Positions 36,642-46,654 of a stretch of DNA of 64,000 nucleotides are shown here, piece by piece. Made by a program: the position numbers and the translations under genes. The notes under the pieces are model-generated. The model made no database searches. It was not told where the DNA came from and worked only from the letters and a program-made list of their open reading frames with translations. This stretch comes from an uncultured Alphaproteobacteria bacterium. Its GTDB lineage: Bacteria > Pseudomonadota > Alphaproteobacteria > MPNO01 > UBA2964. Where the stretch lies: positions 310,001 to 374,000 of the forward strand of contig CALSLP010000004.1 in NCBI GenBank assembly GCA_943787225.1. Reading direction: 5' to 3'. The first letter of the stretch is position 1, and the number at the start of each line of letters is the position of its first letter.

Positions 36642-37685
36642 CTACTTGTTGTGCTTGTCGATCATGGCACGAGCATCTTTGATCAGCATATCGCCATCAA
36701 CACCCTTTTTCTTCATGATCTTGATCCAGCGCGCGATGGCCGGTTTTGCAGCTGCTTTCATCTTGGCGACTTCACCAGCCGGAATGGTCAGGAAGCTGTT
36801 CTTCTTTTTTGACCGCATGACCTTTTCGCCAGGTGCTTCAATAGCGTCCCAGTTCTTGCCAGCCCATGTCGCAATATTTTTACCAGAGAACTGATCAATG
36901 ACTTTCTTATGAGCATTCGACAGTTTCTTGTAGCTGTCCTTGTTCATCAGGAAAGCAAAGGTAGAGGTGTTCATCCGCGGCTGATCGCCGGCGAGCTGAA
37001 TAAAGTTGCTCGCCAATTCCTGCATCTTGATCGCAGGAGCGATTTCGAAGGGCAGCATGGCCCCTTCGATGACACCTTTGGACAGCATCTGCGGAATTTT
37101 TGGCAGCGGCGCACCGATTGGCACAGCACCGAGAGACTTCAAATACCAGCCACCAGCACGGGTCGCGGTCCGGATTTTGAGACCTTTAAGATCGCTGACC
37201 TTTTGAATCTTGACCGTCTTGGTCATGAACATCGAGCCCGCATGATTGTGCAGCAGGATCACATGAAAATCCTTGAACTCGTCTTTCAAATGCTTCGCCT
37301 GGTAATCCTGAATAGCCAGGGTTGTCGACAGGGCATTCTTATGGACGAAAGGCAGTTCGAAGACTTCCAGCTTAGGAAAACGACCCGCCGTATAACCCGG
37401 CAGGGTATAAATCATATCGACGACACCGTCCTTGACCTGATCCGCAAGCTGCGGCGGCTTACCACCAAGCTGCATGGATGGATAATACTGAACCTTCAGC
37501 GTCCCGTTTGACGCCTTGTCGACCTTCTCAATCCATGGCTTCAGGAACGTCTTAACCGGATTGGCTGGTGGCGGCAGGAATGAGTGCAGTTTAAGCGTAA
37601 CCTGCTGCGCTGCAGCCTGTCCGCCGAACATCAGCCCAAGGGCAACAGCACCTGCTGTTACGGGCAAAGTCAGAGTCTTGATCAT
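36642..37685 (-). CDS. dctP: TRAP transporter solute-binding protein
   Basis: A 347-residue periplasmic receptor, starting at MIKTLTLPVTAGAV with GGGAG eight bases before the ATG. The signal peptide ends near GGQAAAQ. The fold carries LKGLKIRTATRAGGWYLKSLG, the carboxylate-binding Arg block of DctP-type receptors. The substrate is probably a carboxylate, possibly that of the adjacent catabolic genes. Confidence 0.9.
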   Translation of the reverse strand: MIKTLTLPVTAGAVALGLMFGGQAAAQQVTLKLHSFLPPPANPVKTFLKPWIEKVDKASNGTLKVQYYPSMQLGGKPPQLADQVKDGVVDMIYTLPGYTAGRFPKLEVFELPFVHKNALSTTLAIQDYQAKHLKDEFKDFHVILLHNHAGSMFMTKTVKIQKVSDLKGLKIRTATRAGGWYLKSLGAVPIGAPLPKIPQMLSKGVIEGAMLPFEIAPAIKMQELASNFIQLAGDQPRMNTSTFAFLMNKDSYKKLSNAHKKVIDQFSGKNIATWAGKNWDAIEAPGEKVMRSKKKNSFLTIPAGEVAKMKAAAKPAIARWIKIMKKKGVDGDMLIKDARAMIDKHNK

Positions 37686-37709
37686 CGAAATTTCTCCCTT
37701 CCGAAATTG

Positions 37710-37726
37710 GCATGAATTTTTCATGC
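37710..37726. promoter_or_regulatory. Palindrome GCATGAA-TTT-TTCATGC before dctP
   Basis: A perfect 7-base inverted repeat 25 bases upstream of the dctP start. It could be an operator or an RNA hairpin that adjusts dctPQM expression relative to the genes further up the cluster. Confidence 0.4.
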
Positions 37727-37794
37727 ATTGCGCCGCAGACTGACACTCTCAAACGAGTCAATCAACTGCCTTCACCGGAACCCGGTGTGAAAAC

Positions 37795-38715
37795 CTAACC
37801 CGTGATTTTATTGCTATCAGCGATCCGCTGTGCGACATAGGCCCCGGCGGTGGTATCAGGGTATTTGTGCGGGTGGTCATCGGAGATGCAACTCGAAAAC
37901 GTACTCACCGGTGTAGCCGCATCTGGGTCGACAAAAAATGCGATTGAATAGCGATCTGTATCACTGATCATCGGTTTGACCCGGTGAGGCGTTGAGCAAT
38001 AGCGATCATTGGTCCAGGTCGCGACCAGGTCCGCCGTATTCACGACGATCGTATCCGGAATATAGATCGCATCACGCCATCTTCCGTCGCGACCCTGTAC
38101 CTGCAATCCGCCAACATCTTCCTGAAACAACAAGGTGATCGTGCCGAAATCAGTGTGGGTGCCACAGCCAAGCTGTTCTTCTGTGAGTTCTTCTGTGACC
38201 AGGGGGTAATGCAGATAGCGCAAAGCGGTATTATCGCCCTGATGACATTTGCGGAAGAAATCGAGTGGGAGATCGAGCGCGATGGCAAACGCCTCCATGA
38301 CGATATTGGCGCCACGCAAAAACTCATCAAAGGTCGCCGCTGCCGTATTGGCGAATTCCGCTGACGGCCATAATGCCGGCTTGTCCAAATTCTTATGGAC
38401 GTCCCGCATGGTGAAGGCTTCTTTCAGATCAGGCGCCACCGATGGGTCGAGCCTCTGACGCCCTGCTGACTGATAACCGTGATTGATTTCCTGAAAGTAG
38501 TCAGAGCGATCCTTGATCTCCTGCGGTTGTGTATAGAACGCCCTGCTGGACGCAAACGCATTTGCCAGAATTTGCGGGTCAATTCCGAGACTTTTGACAT
38601 ACATAAAGCCAATTTCGGAGGCGGCCCAATCGAGCTCTGCCGCAACCTTGCGGCGTTCACTGTCACTGCCATTTTTAAAATTTGAGAAATCGATAATCGG
38701 GATATCGGTCATCAT
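37795..38715 (-). CDS. Isopenicillin-N-synthase-like 2OG-Fe(II) oxygenase
   Basis: A 306-residue oxygenase of the IPNS/flavonoid-oxygenase type. Iron ligands H-x-D in CGTHTDFGTITLL and His in STPHRVKPM; the 2OG motif R-x-S in DRYSIAFFVDP. It starts with IPIIDFSNF, a family hallmark. A proline-rich hydrophobic fold follows. It is 29 bases from a class II aldolase gene, and about 110 bases upstream of dctP. The substrate is unknown. Confidence 0.9.
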   Translation of the reverse strand: MMTDIPIIDFSNFKNGSDSERRKVAAELDWAASEIGFMYVKSLGIDPQILANAFASSRAFYTQPQEIKDRSDYFQEINHGYQSAGRQRLDPSVAPDLKEAFTMRDVHKNLDKPALWPSAEFANTAAATFDEFLRGANIVMEAFAIALDLPLDFFRKCHQGDNTALRYLHYPLVTEELTEEQLGCGTHTDFGTITLLFQEDVGGLQVQGRDGRWRDAIYIPDTIVVNTADLVATWTNDRYCSTPHRVKPMISDTDRYSIAFFVDPDAATPVSTFSSCISDDHPHKYPDTTAGAYVAQRIADSNKITG

Positions 38716-38744
38716 CTCCTCCGGCTTAGTGGACTTATTTAAAC

Positions 38745-39500
38745 CTAAACAGCGTCACGCCATTCTTCAGGCAGCACGCTGTTTTCAATCGCCCGCGTCG
38801 AATAGTAGTGCCACAGCTTCACGCCATGACGCGGTCGGCTGAAGCGTTTCTCAAAAATGTCGAGTTCTTCTTCACTCATCGGGATCGGTTCGCCGAGACG
38901 GTGGGCTTCAAGACAGGCCTGCGCGTTACGATCAAAATGAATGCCATCGATCAGCAGACTTTTCACTTCTTCCGAAGCCAGCACGATGCCATGCGCCCGC
39001 AGCAATACAGCGTTACAGTCACCCATTGAATCGACCATTGCCGCGCCGAGTTCCGGCGTATCGATGTGAGCGGTATCAGGATGTACCGGCACACCATTGC
39101 GCCAGCGATAGCCATGATTGACCACAATCTTCAGCTCAGCGCCTTTGGCGATGGTGAACAGGATCGGCACCTTGGGATGGGCGTGCAGGACCGAATTGAT
39201 TTCAGGCCGCGCCTTATAGATTTCTGAATGAATATGAAACTCGCTGACCGGTTTTGTCCCGGCCGGGCCATCGAGAATCTCGCCGTCGAGTGTCAGCGTA
39301 AAAAGCTCCTCAGGTGTCAACTGCGCCCGACTCGCATGGACACCTTGAATCATAAAACGGTCAGTGCCCGGAATTCGGATGGAAACATGGCCACTGTGAT
39401 CAAGAATCTTGAGATCGTTAAACATCCGCGTACAAGCACAAATCGCGATCTTCTGTTGTTCAACGGTAATGGCTTCACTGTTAGAAAGCGTATCTGGCAT
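38745..39500 (-). CDS. Class II aldolase/adducin family protein
   Basis: A 251-residue class II aldolase fold with zinc-ligand histidines in FHIHSEIYKARPEINSVLHAHPKVP and LLRAHGIVLAS. The N-terminal HVSIRIPGTDRFMI is also typical. Members act as zinc aldolases or decarboxylases on small hydroxy or keto acids. It is 15 bases from the acyl-CoA ligase gene. A distant relative lies at 52114-52896. Confidence 0.88.
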   Translation of the reverse strand: MPDTLSNSEAITVEQQKIAICACTRMFNDLKILDHSGHVSIRIPGTDRFMIQGVHASRAQLTPEELFTLTLDGEILDGPAGTKPVSEFHIHSEIYKARPEINSVLHAHPKVPILFTIAKGAELKIVVNHGYRWRNGVPVHPDTAHIDTPELGAAMVDSMGDCNAVLLRAHGIVLASEEVKSLLIDGIHFDRNAQACLEAHRLGEPIPMSEEELDIFEKRFSRPRHGVKLWHYYSTRAIENSVLPEEWRDAV

Positions 39501-39515
39501 TACTTCACCTTGTCT

Positions 39516-41087
39516 TCAGGACGACCAGTCGGCACTTTCGGCATGGTGATCCTGATAATGCGTAGTGATCGCGCTTCGGTCCAATTTACCGCGCGGATTC
39601 TTTGGTAGTTCCTCAAGAATATATACCGCTTTTGGCCATTTGGCTTCGGGTAATTGAGTCGCGCAATGGGCTGCGATATCGGGGAACGACACCGCTTTGC
39701 CCGGCACGCAGGAAACATAGGCAACCACCTCTTCGCCATAGATCGGATGCGGCACGCCGATGGTCCCCGCCTCAGTGATATCGGGATGTTCAATCAGCAC
39801 CGCATCGATCTCCAGAGGCGCGATATTCATGCCGCCGCGAATGATCAACTCCTTAAGTCGACCGGTAATATGCAAATGACCGTCTTCGTCAAAGTAACCA
39901 AGGTCGCCCGAATGATGTCCATCTTTCGGTAAGGGATCGATGGTGCCATCCAGCATCAAATAGCCAAACGCCTGCTGCTTGCCGCCGCCGATAATGATCT
40001 CGCCGGTCTCACCCTGTGGCAAACGATTGCCGTCATGATCAACGATCCGGATATCCTGATATTTTTGCGCCGGACCGATGGTGCCGATTTTACGATCCGC
40101 GCCGCGATGCGCTGCCGTATTGCCGCCTTCACTGGAACCGCAGCTCTGTGCCAGCGTAATGCCATAGAGATCTTCAAAACTGCGCCATTGTTCATCAAGC
40201 AGAGGCGCTGAGCTGGACGTCAAAAAACGCAGATGCGGTAAGTCTGTTCCGCGAATATCCTGCGGCCGATTGATCAGCATATTGACGATGGTCGGCACCA
40301 CGAAACCAACATTGGCCTCATACGTCTTGAGCCAGCCAAGATATCGGCTTTGAGAAAAATGTTTTGCGATGATCGTCGTCGCGCCGGCCACCAGTGGGGC
40401 ACCTAGGCTCATATGCTGTGCGGACAACCAGCTATAGGACCGGCAATCAAAGGTTTTATCACCGGGGGCCAACTGCAAATAATCTGCCGTCGCATCATAA
40501 TTATAATAGGCCGTCGCATGAGTCTGGATCACACCCTTCGGCTTCGCCACCGTGCCCGAGGTATAGAAGATCACGCCGTGATCATCCGGCCCGGCGATGG
40601 TGTCGATATCATCTTCATCTGAAAGACCCGCGATTTCCGCGAACCACCCGCTTGCGGCAGTATCATCCGCCTGCCACTCACCCAGCGCAAACCACTCGCC
40701 CGGCGCGCCAGGCTGCAAGTCTTCAAGTCCGAGCCCTTCCTGATAGAGTACGATTTTTGGCGCTATGGCGGTGATGATCTCCGACAGATTCGCCTTGTTC
40801 ATCTCGACCTGCACGGTCGCCAGTGTCGCGCCATAGCGCAGCACGCTGACAAATACCGCCAAATTCTCAACCGAATTTTCTGCCAGCAGTAAGACCCGCT
40901 CATTGGCCTTGATCTCTCGCGCTTTCAGAAACCGGGCCACACGGTTAGACACGCCGTACAGCGCGCCATAGCTCAGCGATTTATCCTGATCAATACAGTG
41001 AACGTATGTCCGCTCCGGCCATTGCGCGGCGTTTTCGGCAACAACTTGGTGAAATGATTTAGCGGGTTGGATCGTAGCTTCTGACAT
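39516..41087 (-). CDS. AMP-binding acyl-CoA ligase
   Basis: A 523-residue adenylate-forming ligase of usual length. P-loop IFYTSGTVAKPKGVIQTH, A5-like SSAPLLDEQWRSFEDLYG, the conserved DLGYFDEDGHLHITGRLKELI and the C-terminal lysine in PKNPRGKLDRSA. It activates a carboxylic acid as CoA thioester, probably the substrate carried by the TRAP system. It lies 45 bases after an alpha/beta hydrolase gene. Confidence 0.92.
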   Translation of the reverse strand: MSEATIQPAKSFHQVVAENAAQWPERTYVHCIDQDKSLSYGALYGVSNRVARFLKAREIKANERVLLLAENSVENLAVFVSVLRYGATLATVQVEMNKANLSEIITAIAPKIVLYQEGLGLEDLQPGAPGEWFALGEWQADDTAASGWFAEIAGLSDEDDIDTIAGPDDHGVIFYTSGTVAKPKGVIQTHATAYYNYDATADYLQLAPGDKTFDCRSYSWLSAQHMSLGAPLVAGATTIIAKHFSQSRYLGWLKTYEANVGFVVPTIVNMLINRPQDIRGTDLPHLRFLTSSSAPLLDEQWRSFEDLYGITLAQSCGSSEGGNTAAHRGADRKIGTIGPAQKYQDIRIVDHDGNRLPQGETGEIIIGGGKQQAFGYLMLDGTIDPLPKDGHHSGDLGYFDEDGHLHITGRLKELIIRGGMNIAPLEIDAVLIEHPDITEAGTIGVPHPIYGEEVVAYVSCVPGKAVSFPDIAAHCATQLPEAKWPKAVYILEELPKNPRGKLDRSAITTHYQDHHAESADWSS

Positions 41088-41132
41088 GGTGATGGTTTAG
41101 CACCAGCACCGCTTCACGGCAATCTGAGGAAA

Positions 41133-41984
41133 TCAATCAGCGCCGATAAACCGCCGCACCACAGCGACCAATTCATCGGGGGCGCCGACGGCGATATCAT
41201 GCTCGGAATCAACGGTTCCCCAGGCAATATCGGGGAACTCTTTTTGTAACGGTTCGAGGATTTCCGGCGGATAGCGGGTCGACCGTAAACCGCGAATGAT
41301 GATCGTCGGGCACTGGACTTTCCGAAGCTCCTCCATCGCATCGAGGTCACGCAACACCGGCATGTCAGCACCAGGTGTCTGGTCCTGCGTGTTCCGGTAG
41401 TCAGGGTCACGCAGCAACATGTAGCCGTCGTCGACCTTCCGCAACGCCTTCTCTGCTCGTGCCCGGTCATGGGCGATACGCGGCGGATTCGCGAGCTTGG
41501 CGAAATGCGCCATCGCCGCTTCAACGTTGTCGAATATCATGGAGTCATTGCCAACCGACACGTTATAGGTACCGGGCGCGCCGTGATCAAAACCGCTATC
41601 AGCAATGATCAAACGAGATAGATGATCCGGAAAATTCGCCGCAAAGAAGGTCACCAACCGGCCTGACATAGAATGACCAAAGATAATTGGTTTTTTCCAA
41701 CCGAAATGCGCGATGACATTCTGGACGTCGACCATAAACGCATCGACCGAATAATCTTTGCACGCGCTCCAACCGGACTGTCCAAACCCGCGATGATCGA
41801 AGGTCACCACCTCACGGTCACTGGCCAGAGTCCCGGCAACTTCGAGCCAGTCGGTCGAATCGTAATAATTCGTGCCGTGCATGATAAGCAGCGGGGTTTC
41901 GCCACCCGCCTTGCCATAGGCGTGAAAGGCGAGTTCTACATCGCCGGATTTGATAGAGCCTGTCCGATATTCGGTATTGGCCAT
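41133..41984 (-). CDS. Alpha/beta hydrolase
   Basis: A 283-residue alpha/beta hydrolase. Oxyanion loop LLIMHGTNYYDSTDW, nucleophile elbow FGHSMSG and a catalytic His in DSEHDIAVG. It could act as esterase, ring-cleavage product hydrolase or lactonase. The preceding hydrolase gene ends five bases upstream, so both are likely co-transcribed. Confidence 0.88.
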   Translation of the reverse strand: MANTEYRTGSIKSGDVELAFHAYGKAGGETPLLIMHGTNYYDSTDWLEVAGTLASDREVVTFDHRGFGQSGWSACKDYSVDAFMVDVQNVIAHFGWKKPIIFGHSMSGRLVTFFAANFPDHLSRLIIADSGFDHGAPGTYNVSVGNDSMIFDNVEAAMAHFAKLANPPRIAHDRARAEKALRKVDDGYMLLRDPDYRNTQDQTPGADMPVLRDLDAMEELRKVQCPTIIIRGLRSTRYPPEILEPLQKEFPDIAWGTVDSEHDIAVGAPDELVAVVRRFIGAD

Positions 41985-41989
41985 GATAA

Positions 41990-43061
41990 CTACCTAATCT
42001 CCCCCGATTTATCTGCCCGGAAAGTTCCAGTCTGCGCGCCTCTTAAGGTTCCCGATGACAGCCACTCGCTTGAGGCGCGGTGCAGCACGTGGCGCTGCAT
42101 TTCCCACGCCATAAAGTGCGATGCACAATGGATGCCAAGAAACACCTTGTTCTCTGCGCCGAGCGCGCCGAACAGGTCAACATTGGACTCATAGAGCCGG
42201 TCATGGTCACCGACCATCACCAATGTTGGCGTTGTGATGGTTGCAGCATTTGCTGCATTCCAGCCCCAGTAAGTTCGTCCCGGGGCGCGGAGACAGCCAG
42301 GTCCCCAAGCCGCACCAACGTCATCGGTCGCCATGCTTGCGGGCCAGATCAAATCGATCAGACCATCTTCAAGCTGCCCATCACACCGGACATTTGGTAA
42401 CCAGCGCTCGCCCTCACCGACAGCACGGGTCTGGATGCTCATGGCAACACCCGGACCGGGGATTTCCGCAGGCGGCTCACTCGGACTGTCTGACACGAAG
42501 TTGGAGGACGCGAAGATCACCAACCGTTCGACTTTATCTGGGTGCCGTATGGTATAAGTGCCTGTACGAATGCCGCCACCGGACCAGCCGATCAGGTTCA
42601 CCCGGTCCACCCCACGCAATTCACAGATGAACTCGACCACGCGGTTGATATCATCAGTCTCGGAATCGCTGGTCACCAAATTAAACGGGTGCGCTGACGC
42701 TTGAGGGTCTGGCAGGAGTGATGCCTGATCAGCTTCCGAAAGATTGCGCAGGTCATCCATCAACGGTCGCGAAGAAAAGCCATAACCCGTCATGTCCATC
42801 GCAAAAACATCGAAACCGGCATGGGCCAGTGATGACATCCAGCTGTAATCTTTATAATCAAAATCAAACGCCATAGTGCCGGGCCAGTAACCGCCATGCA
42901 CCATGAGAACAACCGGCGCGTCAGACACACCGGCTTTTACTTTCTCACGAACGAAAAGCTGCACCGTATCGCCAGCAATCGCGGGTACGGTTGAGATATG
43001 ATCAATATGGCGATCAGTCGAAATGAGTCCCGTCAGACTCTTTGCGCGAAATTTCTGTCAT
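41990..43061 (-). CDS. Alpha/beta hydrolase, probable frameshift near its start
   Basis: The main frame from GTG 42964 encodes 324 residues with MVHGGYWPGTM, nucleophile elbow GWSGGG and catalytic His in GIHCASHFMAWEM. The text upstream of that GTG reads HIDHISTVPAIAGDTV, which looks like real protein, but has no start. In the next frame an ATG at 43061 opens MTEISRKESDGTHFD and stops at TGA 43014-43016. Removing one base near 43014-43018 joins the two. So the true protein is about 356 residues, with a single-base indel in this copy or read. It is the first gene of the 34.7-43.1 kb cluster. Confidence 0.75.
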
Positions 43062-43203
43062 AGGGAATGCTAGCCTGCTGACCGGTGCCGTGAATAGGTC
43101 TGACAAGAAGCGCGACCGGTTGACGGACGGTGCGGCTTTGCATACGCCCTGAACTACGGAACTTTATTTGCTATCCTCTGAAAAGCAGAACCACGAGAAC
43201 GAG

Positions 43204-43677
43204 ATGACTGACCCCTCCATAACAGACTGGATATCCGCGGTATCTTCGATCTTTGCCACGCTCATTGCCGGGGCCGCCGCTTACTTTGCCTATAAGCAAT
43301 ATTTGCAACCACCCGTTCAGGAGCCCGACCCCACCGAAGCACAGGGCAATGACACAGAAACCGCGCCAACCAGCACGCCGGTTTTCAAGACCTCAAGCCA
43401 ACTCACGACCCTGCAAATCACGTCACGGGGTCTTGAATGTCACCTGGAAGATGACCGGCCCGGCAAAGGCGGGCTGCAATGGGTTTTGAGCAAAGACCAG
43501 GTTTCAAAAATTCTCGCCACACATGACTATTCGGTCACCCCGGGAGCGAAAGCCCGCAGCGGCACTTTCTCCGTCGGCCCACGTCGAAACTGGCTTTATT
43601 CCAAATCGCTTTTTCCGGAACCCGATTATCTGCACGGCACATTGGCGGACCTGCTTAAACGCGCCGGAGAGTCCTGA
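43204..43677 (+). CDS. Small membrane-anchored protein of unknown function
   Basis: About 157 residues from ATG 43204. MTDPSITDWISAVSSIFATL begins a single N-terminal transmembrane helix (AGAAAYFAYKQY), followed by a Pro/Glu/Thr linker (residues 35-60) and a soluble C-terminal domain. No family is recognised. Six bases lie between its stop and the glycosyltransferase gene, so the two may be co-transcribed. Confidence 0.65.
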   Translation: MTDPSITDWISAVSSIFATLIAGAAAYFAYKQYLQPPVQEPDPTEAQGNDTETAPTSTPVFKTSSQLTTLQITSRGLECHLEDDRPGKGGLQWVLSKDQVSKILATHDYSVTPGAKARSGTFSVGPRRNWLYSKSLFPEPDYLHGTLADLLKRAGES

Positions 43678-43683
43678 CCCGCG

Positions 43684-44886
43684 ATGGTGTCTCATTCGAT
43701 TCTGATCATAACAATCCCACCCCTCACCGGCGGTGTGCCGGACAAGGCGCGCATTCTGGTCAATCATCTCCGCGATCTGGGGCACACAGTGACGGTGGCG
43801 CATTATGCCACGCTGAGTGACTACGCCGATCTCGTTGTCCCGAGCTGGCAGAGTTTTTCAGGAAAGCGTCCCGGACTCAAAGAAGGCACCTGCTTTGACG
43901 ACTTTCCCTGTATCACGATTGGCTGCCGTTTCCCGGAGCTGGAATTCACGTATTACCGATCCTCTCCTCAGTGGCGCGAGGTGATCGGTAAATTCGACCG
44001 ACACATCGTGATCACCGGCACCGTTTTAACGGCCCACACCATTTCAAAAATGGACTGCCGCATTTGATCTGGTGCGCCAGTACGATGCTTGAAGACCGCA
44101 TTGACCGGCGGCGCACGATGAAGCTACCGCGCCGCCTGTTTGACCGTTTGTTCGTCTCCCCAATCCTGCGGGGATGGAGAAAAAATTCTCAATGGGGCTG
44201 GGCGGTTTATGGGCGTCAGCAATTATACGTGCCGCACGCTGGTCGCTGCCGGTGGCAAGACCGACAGAGTTTCCGTCACGCCGATCCCGATTGATCTTGA
44301 ACGCTTTCAACCGCCAACAACGCTCGGCCACACCAGGCAGTAATCGGATTCGCTGGCCGCCCCGAGGACGGGCGCAAAAACCTGCCGCTCCTGTTCGAGG
44401 CCGTAAAATTGCTACGCGATCAGGGAAAAGACATCTCTCTGAAACTGACAGGCAACCCCTCACCCCAATTGCAGAGCGAGATCAATCGACAAGGCTTAAC
44501 CGATCACATCACCTGGACCGGCTGGCTCAAGCAGGAAGACTTGCCAGCGTTTTATCAGGGACTGGATGTGTTCGTGATCCCCTCCTTTCAGGAAGGTCTC
44601 AACATCGCCGGCCTCCAAGCCATGGCCTCAGGCGTGCCGGTCGTCTCGACACGTTGCGGTGGCCCGGAAGATTATGTCATCGACAATGAGACCGGCCGTC
44701 TGGTCGGGTTTGACGCGTCAGAGATGGCAACCGCTGTCAGCGACATTGATCGAGGATCGAGAGACACGCGACCGATTAGGCGTGAATGCCCGCAGGTTTG
44801 TCGAAGACCATTTCAGCCATGACCGCTTCGCGGCCTGTTTGGCCGATGCCTGGGAAGAGGTTTGGGGCGACCGTCCGGAGACCTGA
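43684..44886 (+). pseudogene. GT4-type glycosyltransferase, frameshifted
   Basis: A glycosyltransferase of about 400 codons reads across at least three frame changes. Fragment one (43684-44067) has the UDP-sugar acceptor start VSHSILIITIPPLTGGVPDK. Later fragments read GRFMGVSNYTC and VTPIPIDLERF (frame break near the G4 run at about 44170), AVIGFAGRPEDGRKNLPLLFEA (break near 44335), VFVIPSFQEGLNIAGLQAMA and GVPVVSTRCGGPEDYV (the E-x7-E motif of GT4 nucleotide-sugar binding), then LIEDRETRDRLGVNARR (break near 44750). Single-base indels explain all of them. I cannot tell sequencing error from a real dead gene. Confidence 0.75.
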
Positions 44887-44891
44887 TCACA

Positions 44892-46053
44892 CTACTCGAC
44901 GATGACGTGGCGGAACAAAGTTGGCTTCGGTGCCGGTAATCAGGGTCTGGTCTTCGCGTATCCCCATGCCAACAGCCTTGCTGGCAATCAACCAACAGCC
45001 AATCAGCGGATAACGTCCGTCGAAATCAGGCAGTGGATGAAATTCCTGCAGGATATGGCTTTGCTCGCCATAAGGGTCCTTCACGCGAGGTCTCTATCTC
45101 ACCATCGCGATATATTTCAACATTGGCGCCCTGGCGGCCCAACAAGAGGTTTGCGAACATAGGTTTCACCAAGCGCATCCGCCGCCGGGTCATCTTCGAA
45201 AAAAGCTGGCAGCAAATTCGGGTGCCCTTCAAACATCTCCCACAGGATCGGCAGCAATCCTTTATTCGACAGGATTGAGCGCCAGGCGGGTTCGATAAAC
45301 CGGACACCGCTTGCGCGAACATGGCGCCAAACTCCTCCGCCAAAATCCATTCCCAGGGATAGAGCTTAAACAATGTCGATATCGGCTTGTCATCTAGGTC
45401 GGTGAACTGCCCCTCTTCACTGATGCCGATATCCTCCATCGCCAGGACATTTGTCAGAAGACCCGCCTCCTGCGCGCATTCAGCGATATATTCAAGCGTC
45501 CCCTTGTCATCTTCGACATCCTGATTACTCGCAAGATGGAGAATGCTGTCTATCCCGAGATGGGGAAACGCCTCGACAATCTTTTCGTGAACTTCGTTGA
45601 ACTGATCACAGCGGTCGGGCAAAAGCCCTTCCTTGTCGGCTTCTTCCAACCATTCCCACTGAAACACGGCGGATTCATAGAGCGTCGTCGGGGTATCCGC
45701 ATTATATTCAAGCAGCTTCGCCGGGACCTTCCCATCATAGGAAAAATCCATACGGCCATAGAGATTTCGCTCTTTATTCTGCCAGCTATCGGCGATGAGA
45801 TCCCAATGCTCTCTGGCAACACCAAGCCGCTGCAAAACGGTCTCGTCTTCCATCGCACGCGCGATGACCTCGAAGCAGAGATTTTCAATTTCCTCCGCTG
45901 GCGCGACAATATCTTCGTCGATCTGCTGTGTGGTGAATTGATAAAACGCCGTCTCGTCCCAAAACGGCACACCTCACCGGCACTATACTCAAATTCATGA
46001 CGCGCGGCTGCATCAGCCAAGCCCGCCCGTTCTTTGACGGAATTACGCTTCAT
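44892..46053 (-). pseudogene. Glutathionylspermidine-synthase-like ATP-grasp ligase (YgiC/YjfC type), frameshifted
   Basis: About 385 codons of a synthetase-domain ligase. MKRNSVKERAGLADAAARHE opens it; PFWDETAFYQFTTQQID follows in a second frame after a break near 45970. NAD(P)TTLYESAVFQWEWLE, TLFKLYPWEWILAEEFG and VRFIEPAWRSILSNKGLLPIL (break near 45310) and YGEQSHILQEFHPLPDFDG (break near 45080) carry the ATP-grasp pattern. A last indel near 44910 turns the end into VPHVIVE and stops at 44892. The gene follows DUF1190 and DUF350 genes, the same set as E. coli yjfL-yjfM-yjfC and ygiB-ygiC. Confidence 0.78.
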
Positions 46054-46081
46054 AGGACTTTACTCGGTTAGGCGAAAATCT

Positions 46082-46628
46082 TCAGGTTGCCGCAGAACCA
46101 AAACGTCGACCGGATGACCCGAAAGCCACCGCGCGAGCGGGTTGAGGCTTTGGACGTGGGACGCGCTGTTGACGACTGTGCAACCTTTGTCCGGCCGGTA
46201 GAGCGTCCGGCACTCTTATTATCGGCCGTCCGGAAGGTGCCAGGATTGCTCCGGGTCCGATAGAGCGGCTGCGAATTACCGAAGCCACGTCCGCCAATCA
46301 TTGACCCCATCATGTAGCCCATCATCAGAGGCATAAACATTGAGCCTCCAGTTGAGTCCGTTGCGGTGCCTGTTCACAGCGCTGCGGCACCAAACTCGGT
46401 CTCGCATTCCTGTTTGGAGGCAAATTTCGGTGCCACCGTCGCGTGCTGTTGACGCGCCGCGTTATAGTTCTTTTCACATTCCGACCGAACCATGTTGATG
46501 TCTTTGAGACATTGCTGCAGCGTCTCGTATATCGCCGCATCTACCTTTGGCTCTTCGCAAGCCGTTGTGAACATCGCGCTCGCCGCGACCAAGGCGATAA
46601 CCGAAGCTGAATTTCTCAGGCGCTTCAT
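46082..46628 (-). pseudogene. DUF1190 (YgiB/YjfM-like) lipoprotein, frameshifted
   Basis: The start has a lipoprotein signal, VIALVAASAMFTTACEEPKV, with Cys in the lipobox. YETLQQCLKDINMVRSECE and ASKQECETEFGAA match the cysteine-containing DUF1190 core. After a break near 46375 the frame reads FMPLMMGYMMGSMIGGRGF and SQPLYRTRSNPG, the second DUF1190 hallmark; a further break near 46115 gives a Gly/Arg tail (RGGF). The original length would be about 180 residues. It lies 28 bases upstream of the ligase gene and 26 after the DUF350 gene. Confidence 0.75.
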
Positions 46629-46654
46629 AATCTGTTCTCCAAATCCAATAGATA

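Noticed and set aside
37780..37800. Hairpin TCACCGG-AAC-CCGGTGTGA as terminator after the IPNS-type gene
   Set aside because: It has no T-run on either strand and may be only a chance inverted repeat.
43168..43203. Earlier TTG start for the small membrane protein at 43204
   Set aside because: The added residues are charged and unlike a membrane N-terminus; the ATG at 43204 directly precedes the hydrophobic helix.
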